The position numbers and the translations under genes are program-made. The notes under the pieces were generated by a model. The model did no database searches, had not been told where the DNA came from, and worked only from the letters and a program-made list of their open reading frames with translations. DNA of 64,000 bases from Pseudolysinimonas yzui. Lineage in GTDB: Bacteria; Actinomycetota; Actinomycetes; Actinomycetales; Microbacteriaceae. Shown in pieces: positions 54,956 to 62,935 of the stretch. The DNA is taken from NCBI RefSeq assembly GCF_014653215.1, contig NZ_BNAI01000005.1:1-64000 (forward strand). Reading direction: 5' to 3'. Every line of letters begins with the position of its first letter. Within the stretch, counting starts at the first letter, position 1.

Positions 54956-55888
54956 GTGCCTCGACTCGCTCTCCCCGCCCTCGCCACCGCCTCCCTTCTC
55001 GCCGTCGGGGGACTCGCCGGCTGCGCAGCCACGCCCGCTGCCGACGACGGGCGACTCTCGATCGTCGCGTCCACCGACGTGTACGGCGACATCGCCGAGA
55101 CGATCGCCGGGGATGACGTCGAGGTGACGAGCATCATCACCAGCGCCGCGCAGGACCCGCACAGCTACGAGGCGTCCGCGCAGAACCAGCTGGCGATCGC
55201 GGACGCCGACCTGGTGATCCGCAACGGCGGAGGCTACGACCCGTTCATCGACACGCTGCTCGATGCGTCGGGCAACGACGCGCTCGTGCTGCTCGACGCG
55301 GTCGAGATCTCCGGTCTGGCCGCCGACGCCGAGCCCGATTCCGGCGACGAGCACGGCCACATCGAAGGCTTCAACGAGCACGTCTGGTACTCGTTCGAGG
55401 CGATGGACGCGCTCGCCGGGGAACTCGCCGCGCAGCTCGGCGACCTCGATGCCGCGAACGCGGAGACCTATCGGGCCAACTACGAGGCCTTCGCGGCCGA
55501 GCTCGGCACGCTCGAGGAGCGGGCTCACGACCTGCACGAGACCGTCGAAGGCACCGGCGTCGCGATCACCGAACCCGTGCCGCTCTACCTGCTCGCGGAG
55601 CTCGGTCTCGACAACGCGACCCCCGATGCGTTCTCGGAAGCCATCGAGGAAGGCACCGACGTGCCGCCGCTCGTGCTCGACGAGACGCTGCAGCTCTTCA
55701 CCGCCGGGTCGGTCGGGCTGCTGGCCTACAACCAGCAGACCGCCGGGGCCGAGACCGAGGAGGTGCGTGCCGCAGCCGAGGCGGCCGGCGTTCCGGTGGT
55801 CTCGTTCACCGAGACCCTTCCGGATGGCGCAGACTACCTGTCGTGGATGACGGACAACCTCGAGGCCGTCGCCACGGCTCTGAGTTGA
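54956..55888 (+). CDS. znuA: Zinc ABC transporter substrate-binding lipoprotein
   Basis: 310 residues. Signal peptide with lipobox LAGC (about residues 20-23). Metal-binding residues: His in QDPHSYEASAQ, His-rich short loop DEHGHIEGFNEHVWYS, a further acidic site in the C-lobe. The His-loop is short compared with ZnuA of Gram-negatives. GTG start fixed by the -10 element 6 bp upstream and by the signal peptide. Stop overlaps the TTG of znuC. Confidence 0.92.
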   Translation: MPRLALPALATASLLAVGGLAGCAATPAADDGRLSIVASTDVYGDIAETIAGDDVEVTSIITSAAQDPHSYEASAQNQLAIADADLVIRNGGGYDPFIDTLLDASGNDALVLLDAVEISGLAADAEPDSGDEHGHIEGFNEHVWYSFEAMDALAGELAAQLGDLDAANAETYRANYEAFAAELGTLEERAHDLHETVEGTGVAITEPVPLYLLAELGLDNATPDAFSEAIEEGTDVPPLVLDETLQLFTAGSVGLLAYNQQTAGAETEEVRAAAEAAGVPVVSFTETLPDGADYLSWMTDNLEAVATALS

Positions 55889-56670
55889 TTCTCGAGATCG
55901 AACACGGCGCCCTCGGCTTCGGGGACCGCACGCTCTGGCACGACCTGAACCTGCGGGTCGAGCCGGGCGAGTTCCTCGCCGTGCTCGGCCCCAACGGGTC
56001 GGGCAAGACGAGCCTGCTGCGCACGATCCTCGGGATGCAGCGCCTGGATGCCGGCTCCGCGCGACTGCTCGGAGAGCCGATCCGCGGCGGCGACCGGCGC
56101 ATCGGGTATGTGCCGCAGCAGAAGATCCTGCCGCCCGGCACCCCGCTGCGGGGCCGGGATCTCGTCGCCCTCGGGGTCGACGGTCACCGCTTCGGACTTC
56201 CGGTGAGCCGCGCCGCCGACCGGGCGCGTGCCGCGGAGCTCATCGCCGAGGTCGGCGCGACGGGCTACGCCGACCGGCCGATCGGCCGGCTCTCCGGCGG
56301 CGAGCAGCAGCGACTGCGGGTCGCTCAGGCCCTCGCCGGTGACCCGGTGCTGTTGTTGTGCGATGAGCCGCTGCTGAGTCTCGACCTGCAGAACCAGCGG
56401 GGGGTCGCCGAATTGCTGGACCGGAGGCGCCGCGAACACGACACGGCGGTCGTCTTCGTCACCCACGACGTCAACCCGGTGCTCGGACTCGTCGACCGCG
56501 TGCTCTATCTCGCGAACGGCCGGTTCCGCGAGGGGACACCCGACGAGGTGCTGCGCAGCGACGTTCTCAGCGACCTCTACGGAACGCCCGTCGACGTCAT
56601 CCGCACGGGCGGGCGGGTCGTCGTCGTCGGCGGTCTCGAACATGCTCACCACGCCGAGGTCGCCCCGTGA
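55885..56670 (+). CDS. znuC: Zinc ABC transporter ATP-binding protein
   Basis: 261 residues. Walker A GPNGSGKTSLLR, Q-loop YVPQQ, signature LSGGEQQRLRVAQAL, Walker B LLLCDEPLLSLD, H-loop VFVTHDVN. TTG 55885 start, because it overlaps the znuA TGA and gives the family N-terminus LILEIEHGALGFGD. Confidence 0.94.
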   Translation: MILEIEHGALGFGDRTLWHDLNLRVEPGEFLAVLGPNGSGKTSLLRTILGMQRLDAGSARLLGEPIRGGDRRIGYVPQQKILPPGTPLRGRDLVALGVDGHRFGLPVSRAADRARAAELIAEVGATGYADRPIGRLSGGEQQRLRVAQALAGDPVLLLCDEPLLSLDLQNQRGVAELLDRRRREHDTAVVFVTHDVNPVLGLVDRVLYLANGRFREGTPDEVLRSDVLSDLYGTPVDVIRTGGRVVVVGGLEHAHHAEVAP

Positions 56671-57560
56671 TCCCCGTCATCGTCGCTGGGCCCCTCGACG
56701 ACCTGTGGGACCAGATGTTCTCGTTCGAGAACTACGGTCGCCTGCTCGCGCTCGTGCAGAACTCCATCCTCGCCGCCGCGATCCTCGGCATCGTCGGGGG
56801 CCTCATCGGGGTGTTCGTCATGCAGCGCGACATGGCATTCGCGGTACACGGCATCAGCGAGCTGTCGTTCGCCGGAGCCGCCGGGGCGCTGCTGTTCGGG
56901 GCGAACGTCGTCGCGGGATCCCTCGTCGGGTCGCTCATCGCGGCGGCCCTCATCGGGCTGCTCGGTGCGCGGGCCCGGGATCGCAACTCGATCATCGGCG
57001 TGCTCATGCCGTTCGGCCTCGGCCTCGGCATCCTCTTCCTTGCGCTCTACCCCGGGCGCAGCGGCAACAAGTTCGGTCTGCTGACCGGCCAGATCATCGC
57101 CGTCGATTTCGACCAGCTGGGTCTGCTGATCGGCATCGCGGTGTTCGTGCTCGCCGTGTTGCTGGTCATCTGGCGGCCGCTCGCCTTCGACAGCGTCGAT
57201 CCCGAAGTCGCTCAGGCACGCGGGGTGCCGACGCGCACGGTCTCGCTGCTGTTCATGCTGCTGCTCGGGCTCACCGTCGCGGTGTCGGTGCAGATCATCG
57301 GGGCACTGCTCGTGCTCGCCCTGCTCGTCACCCCGGCCGCCGCCGCCCTCCGGGTGTCGTCGTCGCCGCTCGTCGTGCCGCTGCTGAGCATGGGCTTCGG
57401 GCTCGTCTCGGCCGTCGGCGGCATCCTGCTCGCCCTCGGCGGCTCCCTGCCGATCAGCCCGTACATCACGACGATCTCGTTCGCGATCTACTTGGTCTGC
57501 CGCGTCATCGAGCGGGCTCAGCGCGGTCGAGCGACCCGCAGGAAGGTGGCGACCGCGTGA
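56667..57560 (+). CDS. znuB: Zinc ABC transporter permease
   Basis: 297 residues, about eight membrane helices, ABC-3 family: GVFVMQRDMAFAVHGISELS, FAGAAGALLFG, NKFGLLTGQIIAVD, VSVQIIGALLVLALLVTPAA. GTG start overlaps znuC by 4 bp; stop overlaps zur. Confidence 0.94.
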   Translation: MIPVIVAGPLDDLWDQMFSFENYGRLLALVQNSILAAAILGIVGGLIGVFVMQRDMAFAVHGISELSFAGAAGALLFGANVVAGSLVGSLIAAALIGLLGARARDRNSIIGVLMPFGLGLGILFLALYPGRSGNKFGLLTGQIIAVDFDQLGLLIGIAVFVLAVLLVIWRPLAFDSVDPEVAQARGVPTRTVSLLFMLLLGLTVAVSVQIIGALLVLALLVTPAAAALRVSSSPLVVPLLSMGFGLVSAVGGILLALGGSLPISPYITTISFAIYLVCRVIERAQRGRATRRKVATA

Positions 57561-57946
57561 AGCGCAACACCTGGCAGCGCGAAGCCGTGCGTGAGGCGCT
57601 CGGCGAGTCCGTGGGCTTCGTCAGCGCCCAGTCGCTGCACGCGTCGCTCAAGGGTGCCGGGTCGACGGTCGGACTCGCGACCGTGTATCGCGCGCTCGCC
57701 GACCTCGCCACCGAGGGCGAGGCCGACTCACTGCAACAGGACGGCGAGAGCCTCTACCGGGCGTGCACCCCCGGCATCCATCACCACCACCTGATCTGCC
57801 GCAACTGCGGCACGACGGTGGAGATCGCCGCGGACGAGGTCGAGCACTGGGCCCAGACCGTCGCCGCTCAGCACGGCTTCACCCGGCCCCAGCACGTCGT
57901 CGACGTCTTCGGCTATTGCCCGAACTGCTCGCGAACGACAGGATGA
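57557..57946 (+). CDS. zur: Zur: zinc-responsive Fur-family repressor
   Basis: 129 residues. Winged-helix N-terminus RNTWQREAVREALGESVGFV and ATVYRALADLATEGEAD, then zinc-binding HHHHLICRNCG and the structural CPNC at the C-terminus (GYCPNCSRTTG). GTG start overlaps the znuB stop (GTGA). Autoregulated with znuACB if the operator at 54906 is functional. Placement inside a zinc-uptake operon supports Zur over Fur. Confidence 0.94.
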   Translation: MKRNTWQREAVREALGESVGFVSAQSLHASLKGAGSTVGLATVYRALADLATEGEADSLQQDGESLYRACTPGIHHHHLICRNCGTTVEIAADEVEHWAQTVAAQHGFTRPQHVVDVFGYCPNCSRTTG

Positions 57947-57994
57947 CCGCAACCCGCTGTCAACCCGTCTGAGCCGTTGGGACGTCGTGACCAC

Positions 57995-58696
57995 ATGAGG
58001 ATCCTTCGGCCCATTGCTCCTCCCCTCGCCGTCATCGCGTTGCTCGCGCTGACCGGGTGCGGCGCCGGTGGCTTTCCGGCGCCCGCGGAGTCGTCGACCG
58101 AATCGCCGAGTCCTGTCGTGTCGGCAACGCCCGAGGCGACGCCGACGCACCCGCAGGATGTCGACGACGAAGGTGACACCCCCGCCGCCGGCGTCGTGGT
58201 GACCAGCGAGAGCCTCACGGTCTACGCCGCCGACGGCCTGCAACTGTTCGGCACGCTCTACACCGGTGAGGTCGGCCTGGTCGTCGAGGTGCTCACCGAG
58301 CTCTTGGGCGACCCGGTCGTGACGTCGACGACGGCCGAGGGCACCGGGTGCGACTCTGACCAGACGATGTACGACTACGGCGGCCTGATCGTGCGGTCGC
58401 CCGGCTTCATCGGCACCGTCGGGCCGTGGGAGGTCGAGGTCACCTCGGCCGCGACCGCGAGCGGGGTGCCGATCTCGACGGTCGGCGGGCAGCGGATCGG
58501 GGCGACCCGGGCCGCCTTCGAGGCCGCGGTCGGCGACGAGGTGAACCTCTTCGACTTCGCACCCAGCACCTGGTTCGGCTTCGACATTCTGAACCCGGAA
58601 GCGCCCGAATACGACTGGGTCGGGTCGCTCGCACGATTCGACTCGGGAACCCTCGTCGGGTTCAACACCCCGTACCTGATCTTCGCCGACTGCTGA
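57995..58696 (+). CDS. Secreted lipoprotein, paralogue 1
   Basis: 233 residues. Signal peptide with lipobox LTGC at about 19-22, Ser/Pro/Thr-rich linker to about residue 60, then an ordered domain. Conserved with the next gene: an YAADGLQLFG/FGTDGS-type strand, an isolated Cys (TGCDSDQTMYDYGG), GGQRIGATRAAFEAAVG, FGFDILNPEAPEYDWVG and a terminal Cys. The two Cys may form a disulfide. No known family recognised. 48 bp after zur on the same strand; may be an independent unit. Confidence 0.78.
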   Translation: MRILRPIAPPLAVIALLALTGCGAGGFPAPAESSTESPSPVVSATPEATPTHPQDVDDEGDTPAAGVVVTSESLTVYAADGLQLFGTLYTGEVGLVVEVLTELLGDPVVTSTTAEGTGCDSDQTMYDYGGLIVRSPGFIGTVGPWEVEVTSAATASGVPISTVGGQRIGATRAAFEAAVGDEVNLFDFAPSTWFGFDILNPEAPEYDWVGSLARFDSGTLVGFNTPYLIFADC

Positions 58697-58707
58697 AACG
58701 GACGACC

Positions 58708-59397
58708 ATGAAGCTCTCGATGCACGCCACGGTCATCGCCGGGCTCCTCCTTCTCGGGGTGACCGGCTGCGGGTCGACGACTCCCGCGCCGTCGCCGACG
58801 ACCTCCTCGAGCGCGACGCCGACACCGACCGCCACCGCGTCGTCGGCGCCGTCGGAACCGGCAGAGGTCGACGTGACCGCCGCGGTCGTCGTGATGACGG
58901 CATCCACGCTCTCGGTGTTCGGCACCGACGGCTCCACCCTCGCGTCGGTGAGCTACGAGATGGATGGCGCAACCGCGGTCGCCCAGATCGCCGAGGCGCT
59001 CGACGAGGATCCCGTCGTGACCCCCATCGCCGAGATCGGCGGGGGACCGTGCCCGGCCGCGACGAGCTACGCGTTCGGCGGTCTGCAGCTGCGGTCGCCG
59101 GGCTCGCTCTGGTCGAGCGGTTCCTACGAAGCCATCGTCACCGGAGCGACCACGTCGGGCGGCATCGGGATCGAGACGATCGCCGGCCAACGGATCGGCG
59201 CCACCCAGTCGGGCTTCCAGGCGGCGATCGGCGAGTTCATGGTGCTCTACGAAGACCCCGACCGCCTGGGGTTCGACGTGCTCAACCCGGAAGCGCACGA
59301 GTGGGACCGCATCGGCGCCTACGCGGAGTTCTCCGGCGGCACGCTCACCTACCTGGCGGCCCCCAACCGGCTCGGCTTCGTCGGAAGCTGCGCGTGA
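58708..59397 (+). CDS. Secreted lipoprotein, paralogue 2
   Basis: 229 residues. Lipobox VTGC after an N-terminal hydrophobic stretch, Thr/Ser/Pro linker, then the same domain as its neighbour: LSVFGTDGSTLASVSYEMDG, PCPAATSYAFGGLQLRSPG, AGQRIGATQSGFQAAIGEFM, GFDVLNPEAHEWDRIGAYAEF and a terminal Cys. 11 bp after paralogue 1, so likely cotranscribed. Tandem duplication. Function unknown. Confidence 0.78.
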   Translation: MKLSMHATVIAGLLLLGVTGCGSTTPAPSPTTSSSATPTPTATASSAPSEPAEVDVTAAVVVMTASTLSVFGTDGSTLASVSYEMDGATAVAQIAEALDEDPVVTPIAEIGGGPCPAATSYAFGGLQLRSPGSLWSSGSYEAIVTGATTSGGIGIETIAGQRIGATQSGFQAAIGEFMVLYEDPDRLGFDVLNPEAHEWDRIGAYAEFSGGTLTYLAAPNRLGFVGSCA

Positions 59398-59412
59398 GGT
59401 CCGCTCCCCACG

Positions 59413-59441
59413 TTGCCGAGCGCGGCATCCTCACGTAGTAT
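59413..59441 (+). promoter_or_regulatory. rpmB operon promoter
   Basis: TTGCCG (59413-59418), 17 bp, TAGTAT (59436-59441). Predicted 5' leader of about 150 nt. Confidence 0.6.
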
Positions 59442-59452
59442 CGACAAGTTGT

Positions 59453-59543
59453 CCCGGAAACGGGGCTTCTTGTATGTGCCCTCAGGCCTTGGCCCGAGGG
59501 TTCACATGCCGACAAGTGACCTTGGGTGAAGCGATCGCTTCAC
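59453..59543 (+). promoter_or_regulatory. Structured rpmB leader
   Basis: CCCG-GAAA-CGGG tetraloop hairpin (59453-59464), a long imperfect hairpin 59469-59516 (CTTGT...ACAAG outer, GTG..CAC, CCTC..GAGG and GGCC-TT-GGCC inner), and a perfect 18-bp palindrome GTGAAGCGATCGCTTCAC at 59526-59543. No open frame of note. Could be an r-protein autoregulatory leader; not matched to a named class. No Zur-like site was seen. Confidence 0.5.
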
Positions 59544-59598
59544 GGTAGCTCGGTGGCTCGCGTCCGCGGATGCGAGGTGCCACGAATTTGGAGGAACC

Positions 59599-59835
59599 AT
59601 GGCAGCCGTCTGCCAGGTGACCGGAGCCGTTCCCGGTTTCGGACACAACATCTCGCACTCGCACCGCCGCACGAAGCGCCGCTTCGACCCGAACGTGCAG
59701 AAGAAGAAGTACTACGTGCCGTCGCTCAAGCGCACCGTCACGCTCACGCTGTCCGCCAAGGGCATCAAGGTGATCGACGCGCGCGGCATCGAGTCGGTGG
59801 TCCAGGACCTCCTGGCCCGTGGGGAGAAGATCTGA
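59599..59835 (+). CDS. rpmB: Ribosomal protein L28
   Basis: 78 residues: [40 protein letters not shown]. Only one Cys, so no zinc ribbon. GGAGG at about 59590. Stop overlaps the rpmG ATG. First gene of rpmB-rpmG-rpsN. Confidence 0.97.
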   Translation: MAAVCQVTGAVPGFGHNISHSHRRTKRRFDPNVQKKKYYVPSLKRTVTLTLSAKGIKVIDARGIESVVQDLLARGEKI

Positions 59836-60002
59836 TGGCCAAGCAGCAGGACGTGCGTCCCATCATCAAGCTCCGGTCGACCGCCGGCACCGGTTACACC
59901 TACGTGACGCGCAAGAACCGTCGCAACGACCCCGACCGCATCGTGCTCAAGAAGTACGACCCGGTCATCCGCAAGCACGTCGAATTCCGCGAGGAGCGGT
60001 AA
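59835..60002 (+). CDS. rpmG: Ribosomal protein L33
   Basis: 55 residues, [20 protein letters not shown] and [16 protein letters not shown]. No Cys, i.e. the zinc-independent type. Overlaps rpmB stop by 1 bp; 3 bp before rpsN. Confidence 0.97.
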   Translation: MAKQQDVRPIIKLRSTAGTGYTYVTRKNRRNDPDRIVLKKYDPVIRKHVEFREER

Positions 60003-60005
60003 CCC

Positions 60006-60311
60006 ATGGCCAAGAAGAGCAAGATCGCCAAGAACGACCAGCGTCGCGTCATCGTCGAGCGTTGGGCCGCCAAGCGGCTCGAGCTGAAGAAGGCGCTCGT
60101 CGACCCGAACGGAACCGACGAGAGCCGCGAGGCCGCCCGCCTCGGCCTGCAGAAGCTGCCGCGCGACGCGTCGCCGGTGCGCCTGCGCAACCGCGACTCG
60201 ATCGACGGCCGCCCGCGTGGTGTCCTCAGCCGCTACGGCATCTCCCGGGTGCGCTTCCGCGACATGGCGCACCGCGGAGAACTGCCCGGCATCACCAAGT
60301 CGAGCTGGTAA
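60006..60311 (+). CDS. rpsN: Ribosomal protein S14, long zinc-free type
   Basis: 101 residues, [60 protein letters not shown]. No C-x2-C motif, which separates it from the short zinc-binding S14. Last of the three-gene operon; family A repeat and terminator follow. Confidence 0.97.
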   Translation: MAKKSKIAKNDQRRVIVERWAAKRLELKKALVDPNGTDESREAARLGLQKLPRDASPVRLRNRDSIDGRPRGVLSRYGISRVRFRDMAHRGELPGITKSSW

Positions 60312-60319
60312 CTCCCGCT

Positions 60320-60356
60320 GGTTGAGCAGCCCCGCGTAGCGGGGCGTGTCGAAACC
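60320..60356. repeat. Intergenic palindromic repeat, family A, copy 5
   Basis: GGTTGAGCAGC-CCCGCGTAGCGGG-GCGTGTCGAAACC, 9 bp after the rpsN stop. Confidence 0.75.
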
Positions 60357-60360
60357 ACGA

Positions 60361-60398
60361 CGAAGAACCCCGGTCCTCCCCAGGACCGGGGTTCTTCG
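60361..60398. terminator. Terminator of rpmB-rpmG-rpsN
   Basis: CGAAGAACCCCGGTCCT and AGGACCGGGGTTCTTCG, perfect 17-bp stem with a CCCC loop, followed by a T-containing tail. Confidence 0.9.
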
Positions 60399-60529
60399 CG
60401 TTTCCTGCGGATGTGCGCCACGGCCCCCGATATCCCCGGAATTGCTGAACTTTGCTGTTAGTTTCAAGGCGGTTCCGGGGGAGTGCTCTCCGGCCCGACC
60501 AGAAACACACAAGGTCCGAGGAGGACACA

Positions 60530-60814
60530 ATGGCTGATTCGATCAACAAGGCGGACCTCGTTGCCGCTATCGCCGCGGACTCCGGCCAGGGCCAGGCCGC
60601 GGTCGCAACCGTCGTCGACTCTCTGTTCGCCGTGCTGGCGTCGTCTCTCAAGGACGGCAAGAAGGTCAGCATCCCCGGATGGCTGAGCGTCGAGCCGACC
60701 CAGCGCGCAGCGCGCATGGGCCGCAACCCCGCGACCGGCGAGTCGATTCACATCGCCGCGAGCACCGGAGTCAAGATCTCGGCCGGCAGCAAGCTCAAGG
60801 CCGCCGTCAAGTAA
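60530..60814 (+). CDS. hupB: HU-family nucleoid protein
   Basis: 94 residues, HU fold: MADSINKADLVAAIAADSGQ, KDGKKVSIPGWLSVEPTQRA, GRNPATGESIHIAASTGVKI. No Lys/Ala-rich C-terminal tail as in Mycobacterium HupB. The start ATG 60530 follows GAGGAGG. Bounded by terminators on both sides, so monocistronic. Confidence 0.96.
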   Translation: MADSINKADLVAAIAADSGQGQAAVATVVDSLFAVLASSLKDGKKVSIPGWLSVEPTQRAARMGRNPATGESIHIAASTGVKISAGSKLKAAVK

Positions 60815-60826
60815 CCAGGGCTTCAA

Positions 60827-60860
60827 CGAAGGGCGTCGACTGAGTAGTCGGCGCCCTTCG
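60827..60860. terminator. Terminator of hupB
   Basis: CGAAGGGCGTCGAC-TGAGTA-GTCGGCGCCCTTCG with one wobble pair, 12 bp after the stop. Confidence 0.85.
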
Positions 60861-60876
60861 TCGTTCCCGGGGATGA

Positions 60877-60936
60877 ATCCGCGTTCTGCGTCGCGGTCCG
60901 CGTACTTCTTGGCGGGACCCGACGCAAAACGCGGAT
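60877..60936. repeat. Intergenic inverted repeat, family B
   Basis: ATCCGCGTTCTGCGTCG (60877-60893) is repeated inverted as CGACGCAAAACGCGGAT (60920-60936), 16 of 17 bases, around a 26-bp centre. It lies between the hupB terminator and the CopD/CtaG gene. Confidence 0.7.
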
Positions 60937-60949
60937 GTCGGGCGCGCCG

Positions 60950-60955
60950 TAGGCT
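60950..60955 (+). promoter_or_regulatory. -10 element for leaderless copD/ctaG
   Basis: TAGGCT ends 6 bp before GTG 60962. Confidence 0.45.
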
Positions 60956-60961
60956 CGTCGG

Positions 60962-62926
60962 GTGTCACGCCTCACCCGGATCGCCGGGCCCGCCGCCCTG
61001 CTGATCGCCGCGTTCGCGGCCGTGATCGTCGGACTGACGGTCGGCGGAGGGGCCGGAGGGGGCGTCACCGGGGGCGACCCGCTCGTGCTCTGGGGCTTGC
61101 CGATCGCGAAGCTGATCGCCAACCTCGGGGTGGCGACGACGCTCGGGGCGCTGCTGATGGCGCTGTTCGCGTTGAGTGCGACCGAGCCGGAGTTCGGCCG
61201 GGCACTCGACGTCGCCGCGGCCGGTGCCGGGGTGTGGGCGGTCGGCGGCGCGATCACGTCGTTCCTGACCTTCTCGAGCATCTACCAGTCCCGGCTCAGC
61301 TTCGATGAGGCGTACGGGCAAGACCTCGCGACGTTCCTCACCGAGGTGCCGATCGGCCGCGCCTGGCTCATCTTCGTGCTCGTCGGGGCGCTGCTCACGG
61401 TCGTCTGCTTCGCGGTGCGCAACCGCACGGTGCTCGCGATCCTCGCGATCCCGGCGGTGCTCGGGCTCATCCCGCTCGCCGAAGACGGCGGTCACGCCGC
61501 CGGCACCGACAGTCACGATGCCGCCGTGTCGGCGATCTGGCTGCACACCGTCTGCGCGGCGGCGTGGGTCGGCGGACTCGTGACGCTCGTGCTGCTGCGG
61601 GCGAAGCTCTCCCCCGCGCGACTCGCGGCGGTGCTGCCGCGCTACTCGACGGTCGCGCTCATCTGCTTCGTCGTCGTCGCGGCGTCGGGCTACGTGAGCG
61701 CGAGCATCCGGGTCGGCGATCTGCCGAGTCTGCTCTCCCCGTACGGCGCTCTGGTGATCGCGAAGGTCGCGGCCCTCGTCGCTCTCGGGGTGCTCGGTGC
61801 CCTGCAGCGCCGCATCCTGGTGAAGAAGGTCGCGGCGAACGCCGCCCCGCGCTGGTTCTGGCTGCTCGTCGCGTCGGAGCTCGCGGTGATGGGCATCGCG
61901 TCGGGCGTCGCCGCCGCCCTGGCTCGCACGGCGAAGCCGGTGCCCGACGTCACTCCCGAACAGACCGTGCTGACCCCCGCCGAGATCCTCACCGGCAAGC
62001 CGCTCCCCCCTGAGTTCACCCTCGACCGCTGGCTCACCGCGTGGGACCTCGATCTGCTCTGGCTGCTCGTCGTGGGCTTCGGCATCCTCTTCTACCTCGC
62101 CGGCGTGTGGCGCCTGCACCGTCGCGGCGACCGCTGGCCGATCCACCGCTCGGTGCTCTGGGTCACCGGAATGCTCGCGCTGTTCTGGGTGACGAACGGC
62201 CCGCTCAACGTCTACGAGCAGTACCTGTTCAGCGCGCACATGCTCGGGCACATGCTGCTCGGCATGGCGATCCCGGTGCTGCTCGTGCTGAGCGCGCCCC
62301 TCACCCTGGCGCTGCGGACGATCCAGAAGAGGGATGACGACAGCCGCGGGCCGCGCGAATGGATCATGCTGCTCGTGCACTCCCGCTACGCGACGGTGCT
62401 CACGCATCCGCTCGTCGCCGGCGGGCTGTTCGCGGCATCCCTCTGGGTGTTCTACTACACGCCGATCTTCCGTTGGGCGACCGAGGAACACGTCGGTCAC
62501 ACCTGGATGATCATCCACTTCCTGTTGACCGGGTATCTGTTCGCGCAGGCGATCGTCGGCATCGACCCGGTCGCCGGGCGGGCGCCGTACCCGCTGCGGC
62601 TGATCCTGCTGCTCGCGACGATGGCGCTGCACGCGTTCTTCGGGCTCTCGCTGGTGGAGAGCCACGGGCTGCTGCTCGCCGACTGGTACGGCGCGATGGG
62701 GCGCACTTGGGGTCTGCCGCCGCTCGCGGACCAGCAGGCGGCCGGCGGCATCGCGTGGAGCGTCGGCGAGATCCCGACCGTCGTGCTGGCGGTGCTCGTC
62801 GCGATCCTGTGGAACCGCAGTGACGCGCGTGACGCGAAGCGCGGCGACCGCAGGGCCGACCGCGACGGGGATGCCGAGCTTGCGGCGTACAACGAGATGC
62901 TCGCGGCGCGCTCGAAGCGCGACTAG
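60962..62926 (+). CDS. CopD / CtaG fusion: copper resistance and cytochrome oxidase assembly membrane protein
   Basis: 654 residues. N-terminal half (about 1-330) is CopD-like with several helices and HTVCAAAWVGGLVTLVLLRA, the copper-binding region WLHT; C-terminal half (about 350-635) is CtaG-like with LFSAHMLGHMLLGMAIPVLLV, LTHPLVAGGLFAASLWVFYY, YTPIFRWATEEHVGHTWMI and HAFFGLSL. His-rich membrane positions suit Cu transfer to cytochrome oxidase. Arg/Asp-rich tail. This fusion is common in Actinobacteria. GTG start with an immediately upstream -10 element. Confidence 0.9.
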   Translation: MSRLTRIAGPAALLIAAFAAVIVGLTVGGGAGGGVTGGDPLVLWGLPIAKLIANLGVATTLGALLMALFALSATEPEFGRALDVAAAGAGVWAVGGAITSFLTFSSIYQSRLSFDEAYGQDLATFLTEVPIGRAWLIFVLVGALLTVVCFAVRNRTVLAILAIPAVLGLIPLAEDGGHAAGTDSHDAAVSAIWLHTVCAAAWVGGLVTLVLLRAKLSPARLAAVLPRYSTVALICFVVVAASGYVSASIRVGDLPSLLSPYGALVIAKVAALVALGVLGALQRRILVKKVAANAAPRWFWLLVASELAVMGIASGVAAALARTAKPVPDVTPEQTVLTPAEILTGKPLPPEFTLDRWLTAWDLDLLWLLVVGFGILFYLAGVWRLHRRGDRWPIHRSVLWVTGMLALFWVTNGPLNVYEQYLFSAHMLGHMLLGMAIPVLLVLSAPLTLALRTIQKRDDDSRGPREWIMLLVHSRYATVLTHPLVAGGLFAASLWVFYYTPIFRWATEEHVGHTWMIIHFLLTGYLFAQAIVGIDPVAGRAPYPLRLILLLATMALHAFFGLSLVESHGLLLADWYGAMGRTWGLPPLADQQAAGGIAWSVGEIPTVVLAVLVAILWNRSDARDAKRGDRRADRDGDAELAAYNEMLAARSKRD

Positions 62927-62935
62927 AGCGATCGG

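Noticed and set aside
59401-59598. Zur box before rpmB
   Set aside because: Looked for TGAAAATGATTTTCA-like sequence because of the zinc-free paralogues; none found.
60965-62665. 566-codon open frame antisense to copD/ctaG
   Set aside because: His/Arg/Asp-rich shadow with no recognisable domain.
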